Part shown: positions 1 to 13,284 of the stretch, in pieces
Layout: each line of letters starts with the position of its first letter
Position numbering within the stretch: the first letter of the stretch is position 1
Assembly: GCA_023634235.1 (NCBI GenBank)
Contig: JAMKCF010000014.1
Span: 7,589,001-7,653,000 of the forward strand
Direction of reading: 5' to 3'
Source: Pisaster brevispinus
Taxonomy: Eukaryota; Echinodermata; Asteroidea; Forcipulatida; Asteriidae
DNA length: 64,000 nt
Program-made: the position numbers and the translations under genes
Notes under the pieces: generated by a model
Told to the model about the DNA's origin: nothing
The model's database searches: none
What the model saw: only the letters and a program-made list of their open reading frames with translations

Positions 1-397
1 TTACTTCCGGGTCAACCGGAAGTGAGACCATATCTCAAGAACTACACAACCGATTTTCAAACTTTTTTTCAGTTATAGACTCCTTGGGCACCAAAGATCA
101 GCCTTGGGTAACCATGACCCCATGTTGACCTTTACTAGGGGTCAACCGGAAGTGGGACCATATCTCAAGAACTACACAACCGATTTTCAATTTCTTTTCA
201 GTTATAGATCCTTTGAGCATTAAAGATTGAACTTGGGTAACCCTGACCCCATGTTGACCTTTAATTCGGGGTCAACCGGAAATGGAACCATATCGTTCAA
301 TCTTGAACTTAGGCTCACTTTAAATGTCTGGATCAATTAATCAAAGCACAACAAAACGGAACAGCTTTGTGTTTGTTCACAAACACTTAGTGTCTAG
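1..397 (+). repeat. Partial array unit 0 (3' end)
   Basis: The window opens inside the subrepeat block. The 3' segment (AACCATATCGTTCAATC onward), the hairpin and CTAG at 394-397 are intact. Bases 398-410 are the TTA spacer before the next unit. Confidence 0.75.
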
Positions 398-410
398 TTA
401 TTATTATTAT

Positions 411-2511
411 TCTTTGTTTCTGTCAAAATTGCCATAGCTTTTGTACACGATTTTGTACGAACCTAAGCTCTAAAATAATAAATATGGGAGATTCAGATCA
501 TACATCAAATTGAAGCTTAGAATATGAAATTATGCTAAGAGTAAAATTGTTCAAGTTCTTCATTAATTAGCTGAGTTATAATGACATGAATATTTAATTA
601 GGCAATCTTGTTCCCACCATATCTCAAGAAGTATATGTCTGATCCTCAAACTGTTTTCAAATATAGACTCGTCTTATTATGTAGCTCTGTAGCGTGGCAA
701 AAAATTCATAAAACGTCATCAATGACGTCATTTGTTGGCGCGTTTTTGTTCTGTGTACAAAACACTTGGCGCTGAAAGGGCAAATGTTTTGACAGTCAAA
801 AACACGATATTTTCAATTAAAATTACGAATTAGTTTCCTAAATTACATAAACTGTTTTGAAAAGTTAATTGCTTTTAATAAGAGATGTTCCTGGTCATTA
901 AAACTAATCAAAGTAGAACAATTTCCACGATAATTAACGATTCAGTGACAAATCGGACACCAATGGCTTGGAGACAAGGTTCCGTTCATCGACTAAAAAT
1001 GTAGTCAGGATGCCCTGCGACACAGAGAAAAATGCACGCGAAATGCCGTAACGAAATAGCCGACTTCTGGGTACCAGTCGCTGCACACTATATATACAAA
1101 AATATCGATCTATAGCGTATTGAAACGGTGGCTTGTGCATGTGTACATGTACGTCGTGATTCTGTTGCCCAGGGCGCTCGACGATTTTGTCCCGGGCGCC
1201 ACATTTGAATATTTAACTAGTTAATCTTTGCAGCACCATATCTCAAGAAGTACACAGCCGATTTTCAAACTTTTATCAGTTATAGACTCCTTGGGCATTG
1301 GAGATTAGCTTTGGGAAAACGTGACCCAATGTTGACCTTTATTTAGGGATCAACCGGAAGTGGGACCATATCTCAAGAACTACACAACCGATTTTCAAAC
1401 ATTTTTCAGTTATAGACTCCTTGGGCATTGGAGATTAGCTTTGGGAAACCGTGACCCAATGTTGACCTTTACTTAGGGGTCAACAGGAAGTGGGACCATA
1501 TCTCAAGAACTACACAACCGATTTTCAAACTTGTTACAGTGATAGACTCCTTGGGCACTGGCGATCAGCCTTGGGTAACCGTGACCCCACGTTGATCTTT
1601 ACTTCTGGGTCAACCGGAAGTGAGACCGTATCTGAAGAACTACACAACCGATTTTCAAACTTTTCTCAGTTATAGACTCCTTGGGCATATGAGATAAGTT
1701 TTGGGAAATCGTGACCCATTGTTGACCTTTACTAGGGGTCAACCGGAAGTGGGACCATATCTCAAGAACTACACGACCGATTTTCAAACTTTTTTTCAGT
1801 TATAGACTCCTTGGGCACTAAAGATCAACCTTGGGTAACCATGACCCCATGTTGACCTTTACTTCCGCGTCAACCGGAAGTGAGACCATATCTCAAGAAC
1901 TACACAACCGATTTTCAAACTTTTCTCAGTTATAGACTCCTTGGGCATTTCAGATTAGTTTTGGGAAATCGTGACCCAATGTTGACCTTTACTAGGGGTC
2001 AACCGGAAGTGGGACCATATCTCAAGAACTACACAACCGATTTTCAAACTTTTTTCAGTTATAGACTCATTGGGCACCAAAGATCAGCCTTGGGTAACCA
2101 TGACCCAATGTTGTCCTTTACTAGGGGTCAACCGGAAGTGGGACCATATCTCAAGAACTACACAACCAATTTTCAATTTCTTTTCAGTTATAGATCCTTT
2201 GAGCATTAAAGATTGAACTTGGGTAACACTGACCCCATGTTGACCTTTACTTCCGGGTCAACTGGAAGTGGGCCTATATCTCAATAATTACTTAGCCAAT
2301 TTTCTTTGTTTTCAGTTATAAACCCTTTGAGCATTGAATATAAGCCTTAGGTTACCGTAACCCCATGTTGACCTTTAATTCCGGGTCAACCGGAAATGAA
2401 ACCATATCGTTCAATCTTGAACTTAGGCTCACTTTAAAGGTCTGGATCAATTAATCAAAGCACAACAAAACGGAACAGCTTTGTGTTTGTTCACAAACAC
2501 TTAGTGTCTAG
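411..2511 (+). repeat. Array unit 1 (2101 bp)
   Basis: The unit runs from TC at 411 to CTAG at 2508-2511. The 5' segment ends near 1230, followed by about nine diverged subrepeats, each carrying CCATATCTCAAGAACTACAC. A perfect CRE-type palindrome TGACGTCA lies at 723-730. The following spacer is only TTAT (2512-2515). Confidence 0.75.
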
Positions 2512-2515
2512 TTAT

Positions 2516-4465
2516 TCTTTGTTTCTGTCAAAATTGCCATAGCTTTTGTACACGATTTTGTACGAACCTAAGCTCTAAAATAATAGATATGGGAGATTCA
2601 GATCTTACATCAAATTGAAGCTTAGAACATGAAATTATGCTAAGAGTAAAATTGTTCAAATTCTTCATTAATTAGTTGAGTTATAATGACATGAATATTT
2701 AATTAGGCAATCTTGTTCCCACCATATCTCAAGAAGTATATGTCTGATCCTCAAACTGTTTTCAAATCTAGACTCGTCTTATTATGTAGCTACGCAGCGT
2801 GGCAAAAAATTCATTAAACGTCATCAATGACGTCATTTGTGGCGCGATTTTGTTCTGTGTACAAAACACCACTGGCGCTGAAAGTGCAAATGTTTTGACA
2901 GTCAAAAACACGATATTTTCAATTAAAATTACGAATTAGTTTCCTAAATTACATAAACTGTTTTGAAAAGTTAATTGCTTTTAATAAGAGATGTTCCTGG
3001 TTATTAAAACTAATCAAAGTAGAACAATTTCCACGATAATTAACGATTCAGTGACAAATCGGACACATTTTCAATTAAAATTACGAATTAGTTTCCTAAA
3101 TTACATAAACTGTTTTGAAAAGTTAATTGCTTTTAATAAGAGATGTTCCTGGTTATTAAAACTAATCAAAGTAGAACAATTTCCACGATAATTAACGATT
3201 CAGTGACAAATCGGACACCAATGGCTAGCCATATTATTGAGTCTTGGAGACAATGTTCCGTTCATCGACTAAAAATGTAGTCAGGATGCCCTGCGACACA
3301 GAGAAAAATGCACGCGAAATGCCGTAACGAAATAGCCGACTTCTGGGTACCAGTCGCTGCACACTATTTATACAAAAAGATCGATCTATAGCGTATTGAA
3401 ACGGTGGCTTGTGCATGTGTACATGTACGTCGTGATTCTGTTGCCCGGTGCGCTCGACGATTTTGTCCCGGGCGCGGCGCTACATTTTTTGAACTTAAGC
3501 TTAACTCTAAATGTAAATTTTTATAAAAATTCTTAATTGATTCATTTGAATATTTAACTAGTTAATCTTTGCAGCACCATATCTCAAGAAGTACACAGCC
3601 GATTTTCAATTTTTTTCAGTTATAGACTCCTTGGGCATTGGAGATTAGCTTTAGGAAATCGTGTCCCAATATTGACCTTTACTAGGGGTCAACCGGAAGT
3701 GGGACCATATCTCAAGAACTACACAACCGATTTTCAAACTTTTCTCAGTTATAGACTCCTTGGGCATTTGAGATTAGTTTTTGGGAAATCGTGACCCAAT
3801 GTTGACCTTTACTTAGGGGTCAACCAGAAGTGGGACCATATCTCAAGAACTACACAACCGATTTTCAAACATTTTTCAGTTATAGACTCCTTGGGCATTA
3901 GAGATTAGCTTTGGGAAACCGTGACCCAATGTTGACCTTTACTTAGGGGTCAACCAGAAGTGGGACCATATCTCAAGAACTACACAACCGATTTTCAAAC
4001 TTTTTTCAGTTATAGACTCCTTGGGCACCAAAGATCAGCCTTGGGTAACTATGACCCCATGTTGACCTTTACTTCCGGGTCAACCGGAAGTGAGACCATA
4101 TCTCAAGAACTACACAACCGATTTTCAAACTTTTTTCAGTTATAGACTCCTTGGGCACCAAAGATCAGCCTTGGGCAACCATGACCCCATGTTGACCTTT
4201 ACTAGGGGTCAACCGGAAGTGGGACCATATCTCAAGAACTACAAAACCGATTTTCAATTTCTTTTCAGTTATAGATCCTTTGAGCATTAAAGATTGAACT
4301 TGGGTAACCCTGACCCCATGTTGACCTTTAATTCCGGGTCAACCTGGAAATGGAACCATATCGTTCAATCTTGAACTTAGGCTCACTTTAAATGTCTGGA
4401 TCAATTAATCAAAGCACAACAAAACGGAACAGCTTTGTGTTTGTTCACAAACACTTAGTGTCTAG
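2516..4465 (+). repeat. Array unit 2 (1950 bp) with internal 152-bp duplication
   Basis: This unit uses the longer 5' segment, with an extra AT-rich stretch near 3480-3545. A 152-bp part of the 5' segment (about 2915-3066) is repeated in direct tandem (about 3067-3218), which no other unit shows. Confidence 0.75.
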
Positions 4466-4469
4466 TTAT

Positions 4470-5921
4470 TCTTTGTTTCTGTCAAAATTGCCATAGCTTT
4501 TGTACACGATTTTGTACGAACCTAAGCTCTAAAATAATAGATATGGGAGATTCAGATCTTACATCAAATTGAAGCTTAGAACATGAAATTATGCTAAGAG
4601 TAAAATTGTTCAAGTTCTTCATTAATTAGCTGAGTTATAATGACATGAATATTTAATTAGGCAATCTTGTTCCCACCATATCTCAAGAAGTATATGTCTG
4701 ATCCTCGAACTGTTTTCAAATATAGACTCGTCTTATTATGTAGCTCTGTAGCGTGGCAAAGAATTCATAAAACGTCATCAATGACGTCATTTGTTGGCGC
4801 GTTTTTGTTCTGTGTACAAAACACTTGGCGCTGAGAGGACAAATGTTTTGACAGTCAAAAACACGATATTTTCAATTAAAATTACGAATTAGTTTCCTAA
4901 ATTACATAAACTGTTTTGAAAAGTTAATTGCTTTTAATAAGAGATGTTCCTGGTCATTAAAACTTATCAAAGTAAAAACAATTTCCACGATAATTAACGA
5001 TTCAGTGACAAATCGGACACCAATGGCTTGGAGACAAGGTTCCGTTCATCGACTAAAAATGTAGTCAGGATGCCCTGCGACACAGAGAAAAATGCACGCG
5101 AAATGCCGTAACGAAATAGCCGACTTCTGGGTACCAGTCGCTGCACACTATTTATACAAAAATATCGATCTATAGCGTATTGAAACGGTGGCTTGTGCAT
5201 GTGTACATGTACGTCGTGATTCTGTTGCCCAGGGCGCTCGAAGATTTTGTCCCGGGCGCTACATTTGAATATTTAACTAGTTAATCTTTGCAGCACCATA
5301 TCTCAAGAAGTACACAGCCGATTTTCAAACTTTTATCAGTTATAGACTCCTTGGGCATTGGAGATTAGCTTTGGGAAAACGTGACCCAATGTTGACCTTT
5401 ACTTCCGGGTCAACCGGAAGTGAGACCATATCTCAAGAACTACACAACCGATTTTCAAACTTTTTTCAGTTATAGACTCCTTGGGCACCAAAGATCAGCC
5501 TTGGGTAACCATGACCCCATGTTGACCTTTACTAGGGGTCAACCGGAAGTGGGACCATATCTCAAGAACTACACAACCAATTTTCAATTTCTTTTCAGTT
5601 ATAGATCCTTTGAGCATTAAAGATTGAACTTGGGTAACCCTGACCCCATGTTGACCTTTACTTCCGGGTCAACTGGAAGTGGGCCTATATCTCAATAATT
5701 ACTTAGCCAATTTTCTTTGTTTTCAGTTATAAACCCTTTGAGCATTGAATATAAGCCTTTGGTTACCGTAACCCCATGTTGACCTTTAATTCCGGGTCAA
5801 CCGGAAATGGAACCATATCGTTCAATCTTGAACTTAGGCTCACTTTAAATGTCTGGATCAATTAATCAAAGCACAACAAAACGGAACAGCTTTGTGTTTG
5901 TTCACAAACACTTAGTGTCTA

Positions 5922-5922
<1 letters not shown>
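4470..5922 (+). repeat. Array unit 3 (1453 bp, shortest)
   Basis: The unit has the short-type 5' segment and only about four or five subrepeats, so its length differs mainly through subrepeat number. It is followed by a 34-bp TTA spacer (5923-5956). Confidence 0.75.
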
Positions 5923-5956
<34 letters not shown>

Positions 5957-5958
<2 letters not shown>

Positions 5959-7926
5959 TTTGTTTCTGTCAAAATTGCCATAGCTTTTGTACACGATTTT
6001 GTACGAACCTAAGCTCTAAAATAATAAATATGGGAGATTCAGATCATACATCAAATTGAAGCTTAGAACATGAAATTATGCTAAGAGTAAAATTGTTCAA
6101 GTTCTTCATTAATTAGCTGAGTTATAATGACATGAATATTTAATTAGGCAATCTTGTTCCCACCATATCTCAAGAAGTATATGTCTGATCCTCAAACTGT
6201 TTTCAAATATAGACTCGTCTTATTATGTAGCTCTGTAGCGTGGCAAAAAATTCATAATACGTCATCAATGACGTCATTTGTTGGCGCGTTTTTGTTCTGT
6301 GTACAAAACACTTGGCGCTGAAAGGGCAAATGTTTTGACAGTCAAAAACACGATATTTTCAATTAAAATTACGAAATAGTTTCCTAAATTACATAAACTG
6401 TTTTGAAAAGTTAATTGCTTTTAATAAGAGATGTTCCTGGTCATTAAAACTAATCAAAGTAGAACAATTTCCACGATAATTAACGATTCAGTGACAATTC
6501 GGACACCAATGGCTTGGAGACAAGGTTCCGTTCATCGACTAAAAATGTAGTCAGGATGCCCTGCGACACAGAGAAAAATGCACGCGAAATGCCGTAACGA
6601 AATAGCCGACTTCTGGGTACCAGTCGCTGCACACTATATATACAAAAATATCGATCTATAGCGTATTGAAACGGTGGCTTGTGCATGTGTACATGTACGT
6701 CGTGATTCCGTTGCCCAGGGCGCTCGACGATTTTGTCCCGGGCGCTACATTTGAATATTTAACTAGTTAATCTTTGCAGCACCATATCTCAAGAAGTACA
6801 CAGCCGATTTTCAAACTTTTATCAGTTATAGACTCCTTGGGCATTGGAGATTAGCTTTGGGAAATCGTGACCCAATGTTGACCTTTATTTAGGGGTCAAC
6901 CGGAAGTGGGACCATATCTCAAGAACTACACAACCGATTTTCAAACATTTTTCAGTTATAGACTCCTTGGGCATTGGAGATTAGCTTTGGGAAATCGTGA
7001 CCCAATGTTGACCTTTACTTAGGGGTCAACCAGAAGTGGGACCATATCTCAAGAACTACACAACCGATTTTCAAACTTTTTTCAGTTATAGACTCCTTGG
7101 GCACCAAAGATCAGCCTTGGGTAACCATGACCCCATGTTGACCTTTACTTCCGGGTCAACCGGAAGTGAGACCATATCTCAAGAACTACACAACCGATTT
7201 TCAAACTTTTTTCAGTTATAGACTCCTTGGCATTGGAGATTAGTTTTGGGAAATCGTGACCCAATGTTGACCTTTACTAGGGGTCAACCGGAAGTGGGAC
7301 CATATCTCAAGAACTACACAACCGATTTTCAATTTCTTTTCAGTTATAGATCCTTTGAGCATTAAAGATTGAACTTGGGTAACCCTTACCCCATGTTGAC
7401 CTTTACTTCCGGGTCAACTGGAAGTGGGCCTATATCTCAATAATTACTTGTAGCCAATTTTCAATTTCTTTCAGTTATATACCCTTTAAGCATTGAATAT
7501 TAATTTAGTGTTACCATGACCCCATGTTAACCTTTCCTTCCGGGTCAACCGGAAGTGGGATCATTACTCAAGAATTACACAACCCATTTTCAATTTTTTT
7601 CAGTGATAGAGTCTTTGAGCATTGAAGATTAGCCTTGTTCTATCGTGACCCAATGTTGATCTTACTTCTAGGTCAACCGGAAGTGGGACCATATCTCAAG
7701 AACTACAGAGCCGATTTTCTTTGTTTTCAGTTATAAACCCTTTGAGCAATGAAGATAAGCCTTGGGTTACCGTAACCCCATGTTGACCTTTAATTCCGGG
7801 TCAACCGGAAATGGAACCATATCGTTCAATCTTGAACTTAGGCTCACTTTAAATGTCTGGATCAATTAATCAAAGCACAACAAAACGGAACAGCTTTGTG
7901 TTTGTTCACAAACACTTAGTGTCTAG
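5957..7926 (+). repeat. Array unit 4 (1970 bp)
   Basis: This unit is nearly identical to unit 7 (11299-13271, 1973 bp), including the same dropped base in CTTGGCATTGG and the same set of variant subrepeats near its 3' end. It is therefore part of a duplicated block of about 5.3 kb. Confidence 0.75.
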
Positions 7927-7930
7927 TTAT

Positions 7931-9464
7931 TCTTTGTTTCTGTCAAAATCGCCATAGCATTTGAACACGATTTTGTACGAACCTAAACTCTAAAATAATA
8001 AAAATGGGAGACTTAATTCTTATATCAAACTGAAGCTTAGTACATGAAATTATGCTAAGAGTAATATTGTTCAAATTCTTCATTAATTAGCTGAGTTATA
8101 ATGACATGAATATTTAATTAGGCAATCTTGTTCCCACCATATCTCAAGAAGTATATGTCTGATCCTCAAACTGTTTTCAAATCTAGACTCGTCTTATTAT
8201 GTAGCTACGCAGCGTGGCAAAAAAATCATAAAACGTCATCAATGACGTCATTTGTGGCGCGATTTTGTTCTGTGTACAAAACACCACTGGCGCTGAAAGT
8301 GCAAATGTTTTGACAGTCAAAAACACGATATTTTCAATTAAAATTACGAATTAGTTTCCTAAATTACATAAACTGTTTTGAAAAGTTAATTGCTTTTAAT
8401 AAGAGATGTTCCTGGTTATTAAAACTAATCAAAGTAGAAAAATTTCCACGATAATTAACGATTCAGTGACAAATCGGACACCAATGGCTAGACATATTAT
8501 TGAGTCTTGGAGACAATGTTCCGTTCATCGACTAAAAATGTAGTCAGGATGCCCTGCGACACAGAGAAAAATGCACGCGAAATGCCGTAACGAAATAGCC
8601 GACTTCTGGGTACCAGTCGCTGCACACTATTTATACAAAAAGATCGATCTATAGCGTATTGAAACGGTGGCTTGTGCATGTGTACATGTACGTCGTGATT
8701 CTGTTGCCCGGTGCGCTCGACGATTTTGTCCCGGGCGCGGCGCTACATTTTTTGAACTTAAGCTTAACTCTAAATGTAAATTTTTATAAAAATTCTTAAT
8801 TGATTCATTTGAATATTTAACTAGTTAATCTTTGCAGCACCATATCTCAAGAAGTACACAGCCGATTTTCAAATTTTTTCAGTTATAGACTCCTTGGGCA
8901 TTGGGGATTAGCTTTAGGAAATCGTGACCCAATATTGACCTTTACTAGGGGTCAACCGGAAGTGGGACCATATCTCAAGAACTACACAACCGATTTAAAA
9001 ACTTTTTTCAGTTATAGACTCCTTGGGCATTGGAGAATAGCTTTGGGAAATCGTGACCCAATGTTGACCTTTTGTTAGGGGTCAACCGGAAGTGGGACCA
9101 TATCTCAAGAACTACACAACAAATTTTCAAACTTTTTTCAGTTATAGACTCCTTGGGCATTTGAGATTAGTTTTTGGGAAATCGTGACCCAATGTTGACC
9201 TTTACTAGGGGTCAACCGGAAGTGGGACCATATCTCAAGAACTACACAGCCGATTTTCTTTTTTTTCAGTTATATCGCTTTGAGCATTGAAGATTAGCCT
9301 TAGGTTACCGTAACCCCATGTTGACCTTTAATTCCGGGTCAACCAGAAGTGGAACCATATCGTTCAATCTTGAATTTAGGCTCAGTTTAAATGTCTGGAT
9401 CAGTTAATCAAAGTACAACAAAACGGAACAGCTTTGTGTTTGTTCACAAACACTTAATGTCTAG
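7931..9464 (+). repeat. Array unit 5 (1534 bp)
   Basis: This unit has the long-type 5' segment and is the partner of unit 8. It shares the variant 3' tail CACTTAATGTCTAG, where the other units read CACTTAGTGTCTAG. Relative to unit 8 it lacks several subrepeats. Confidence 0.75.
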
Positions 9465-9467
9465 TTA

Positions 9468-9515
9468 TTAGCTGTTCCGACTTAGCAGTCGGAACAGGTT
9501 TTGTTTTTCTTGGGA
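9468..9515 (-). mobile_element. 48-bp hairpin insert in the inter-unit ATT spacer
   Basis: The spacer between units 5 and 6 is 94 bp and contains a perfect 11-bp stem hairpin: CTGTTCCGACT (9472-9482), loop TAGC, then AGTCGGAACAG (9487-9497). Read on the minus strand, the insert starts TCCCAAG, passes through the hairpin and ends CTAA before T, with ATT/TAA repeats on both sides. This looks like a minimal Helitron-type 3' terminus in the opposite orientation. The reading is tentative; it could be a fragment of another repeat. Confidence 0.4.
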
Positions 9516-9558
9516 TTATTATTTTTATTACTATTATTATTATTATTATTATTATTAT

Positions 9559-11270
9559 TCTTTGTTTCTGTCAAAATTGCCATAGCTTTTGTACACGATT
9601 TTGTACGAACCTAAGCTCTAAAATAATAAATATGGGAGATTCAGATCATACATCAAATTGAAGCTTAGAACATGAAATTATGCTAAGAGTAAAATTGTTC
9701 AAGTTCTTCATTAATTAGCTGAGTTATAATGACATGAATATTTAATTAGGCAATCTTGTTCCCACCATATCTCAAGAAGTATATGTCTGATCCTCAAACT
9801 GTTTTCAAATATAGACTCGTCTTATTATGTAGCTCTGTAGCGTGGCAAAAAATTCATAAAACGTCATCAATGACGTCATTTGTTGGCGCGTTTTTGTTCT
9901 GTGTACAAAACACTTGGCGCTGAAAGGGCAAATGTTTTGACAGTCAAAAACACGATATTTTCAATTAAAATTACGAATTAGTTTCCTAAATTACATAAAC
10001 TGTTTTGAAAAATTAATTGCTTTTAATAAGAGATGTTCCTGGTCATTAAAACTAATCAAAGTAGAACAATTTCCACGATAATTAACGATTCAGTGACAAA
10101 TCGGACACCAATGGCTTGGAGACAAGGTTCCGTTCATCGACAAAAAATGTAGTCAGGATGCCCTGCGACACAGAGAAAAATGCACGCGAAATGCCGTAAC
10201 GAAATAGCCGACTTCTGGGTACCAGTCGCTGCACACTATATATACAAAAATATCGATCTATAGCGTATTGAAACGGTGGCTTGTGCATGTGTACATGTAC
10301 GTCGTGATTCTGTTGCCCAGGGCGCTCGACGATTTTGTCCCGGGCGCTACATTTGAATATTTAACTAGTTAATCTTTGCAGCACCATATCTCAAGAAGTA
10401 CACAGCCGATTTTCAAACTGTTATCAGTTATAGACTCCTTGGGCATTGGAGATTAGCTTTGGGAAAACGTGACCCAATGTTGACCTTTATTTAGGGATCA
10501 ACCGGAAGTGGGACCATATCTCAAGAACTACACAACCGATTTTCAAACATTTTTCAGTTATAGACTCCTTGGGCATTGGAGATTAGCTTTGGGAAACCGT
10601 GACCCAATGTTGACCTTTACTTAGGGGTCAACCAGAAGTGGGACCATATCTCAAGAACTACACAACCGATTTTCAAACTTTTTTCAGTTATAGACTCCTT
10701 GGGCACCAAAGATCAGCCTTGGGTAACCATGACCCCATGTTGACCTTTACTTCCAGGTCAACCGGAAGTGAGACCATATCTTAAGAACTACACAACCGAT
10801 TTTCAAACTTTTTTCAGTTATAGACTCCTTGGGCACCAAAGATCAGCCTTGGGTAACCATGACCCCATGTTGACCTTTACTAGTGGTCAACCGGAAGTGG
10901 GACCATATCTCAAGAACTACACAACCGATTTTCAATTTCTTTTCAGTAATAGATCCTTTGAGCATTAAAGATTGAACTTGGGTAACCCTGACCCCATGTT
11001 GACCTTTACTTCCGGGTCAACTGGAAGTGGGCCTATATCTCAATAATTACTTAGCCAATTTTCTTTGTTTTCAGTTATAAACCCTTTGAGCATTGAAGAT
11101 AAGCCTTGGGTTACCGTAACCCCATGTTGACCTTTAATTCCGGGTCAACCGGAAATGGAACCATATCGTTCAATCTTGAACTTAGGCTCACTTTAAATGT
11201 CTGGATCAATTAATCAAAGCACAACAAAACGGAACAGCTTTGTGTTTGTTCACAAACACTTAGTGTCTAG
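9559..11270 (+). repeat. Array unit 6 (1712 bp)
   Basis: The short-type 5' segment and the subrepeat order resemble unit 1. It is preceded by a long ATT run and followed by a 28-bp spacer (11271-11298). Confidence 0.75.
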
Positions 11271-11298
11271 TTATTATTATTATTATTATTATTATTAT

Positions 11299-13271
11299 TC
11301 TTTGTTTCTGTCAAAATTGCCATAGCTTTTGTACACGTTTTTGTACGAACCTAAGCTCTAAAATAATAAATATGGGAGATTCAGATCATACATCAAATTG
11401 AAGCTTGGAACATGAAATTATGCTAAGAGTAAAATTGTTCAAGTTCTTCATTAATTAGCTGAGTTATAATGACATGAATATTTAATTAGGCAATCTTGTT
11501 CCCACCATATCTCAAGAAGTATATGTCTGATCCTCAAACTGTTTTCAAATATAGACTCGTCTTATTATGTAGCTCTGTAGCGTGGCAAAAAATTCATAAT
11601 ACGTCATCAATGACGTCATTTGTTGGCGCGTTTTTGTTCTGTGTACAAAACACTTGGCGCTGAAAGGGCAAATGTTTTGACAGTCAAAAACACGATATTT
11701 TCAATTAAAATTACGAAATAGTTTCCTAAATTACATAAACTGTTTTGAAAAGTTAATTGCTTTTAATAAGAGATGTTCCTGGTCATTAAAACTAATCAAT
11801 GTAGAACAATTTCCACGATAATTAACGATTCAGTGACAATTCGGACACCAATGGCTTGGAGACAAGGTTCCGTTCATCGACTAAAAATGTAGTCAGGATG
11901 CCCTGCGACACAGAGAAAAATGCACGCGAAATGCCGTAACGAAATAGCCGACTTCTGGGTACCAGTCGCTGCACACTATATATACAAAAATATCGATCTA
12001 TAGCGTATTGAAACGGTGGCTTGTGCATGTGTACATGTACGTCGTGATTCCGTTGCCCAGGGCGCTCGACGATTTTGTCCCGGGCGCTACATTTGAATAT
12101 TTAACTAGTTAATCTTTGCAGCACCATATCTCAAGAAGTACACAGCCGATTTTCAAACTTTTATCAGTTATAGACTCCTTGGGCATTGGAGAATAGCTTT
12201 TGGGAAAACGTGACCCAATGTTGACCTTTATTTAGGGGTCAACCGGAAGTGGGACCATATCTCAAGAACTACACAACCGATTTTCAAACATTTTTCAGTT
12301 ATAGACTCCTTGGGCATTGGAGATTAGCTTTGGGAAATCGTGACCCAATGTTGACCTTTACTTAGGGGTCAACCAGAAGTGGGACCATATCTCAAGAACT
12401 ACACAACCGATTTTCAAACTTTTTTCAGTTATAGACTCCTTGGGCACCAAAGATCAGCCTTGGGTAAGCATGACCCCATGTTGACCTTTACTTCCGGGTC
12501 AACCGGAAGTGAGACCATATCTCAAGAACTACACAACCGATTTTCAAACTTTTTTCAGTTATAGACTCCTTGGCATTGGAGATTAGTTTTGGGAAATCGT
12601 GACCCAATGTTGACCTTTACTAGGGGTCAACCGGAAGTGGGACCATATCTCAAGAACTACACAACCGATTTTCAATTTCTTTTCAGTTATAGATCCTTTG
12701 AGCATTAAAGATTGAACTTGGGTAACCCTTACCCCATGTTGACCTTTACTTCCGGGTCAACTGGAAGTGGGCCTATATCTCAATAATTACTTGTAGCCAA
12801 TTTTCAATTTCTTTCAGTTATATACCCTTTAAGCATTGAATATTAAACTAGTGTTACCATGACCCCATGTTAACCTTTCCTTCCGGGTCAACCGGAAGTG
12901 GGATCATTACTCAAGAATTACACAACCCATTTTCAATTTTTTTTTCAGTGATAGAGTCTTTGAGCATTGAAGATTAGCCTTGTTCTATCGTGACCCAATG
13001 TTGATCTTACTTCTAGGTTAACCGGAAGTGGGACCATATCTCAAGAACTACAGAGCCGATTTTCTTTGTTTTCAGTTATAAACCCTTTGAGCAATGAAGA
13101 TAAGCCTTGGGTTACCGTAACCCCATGTTGACCTTTAATTCCGGGTCAACCGGAAATGGAACCATATCGTTCAATCTTGAACTTAGGCTCACTTTAAATG
13201 TCTGGATCAATTAATCAAAGCACAACAAAACGGAACAGCTTTGTGTTTGTTCACAAACACTTAGTGTCTAG
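11299..13271 (+). repeat. Array unit 7 (1973 bp)
   Basis: This is a near-identical copy of unit 4 displaced by 5342 bp. It keeps unit-4-specific single-base variants, such as ACAATTCGGACACC near 11837 and CGTGATTCCGTTGCC near 12043. Confidence 0.75.
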
Positions 13272-13284
13272 TTATTATTATTAT

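Noticed and set aside
934..1140. 60-68 codon minus-strand ORF starting MHKPPFQYAIDRYF, repeated in all eight complete units
   Set aside because: Its conservation equals that of the surrounding repeat, there is no recognisable domain, and the end varies with unit type. Recent amplification explains it.
1490..2209. Plus-strand ORFs of the GPYLKNYTTDFQTFFSYRLLGH type
   Set aside because: They are translations of the subrepeats and break wherever subrepeat length shifts phase.
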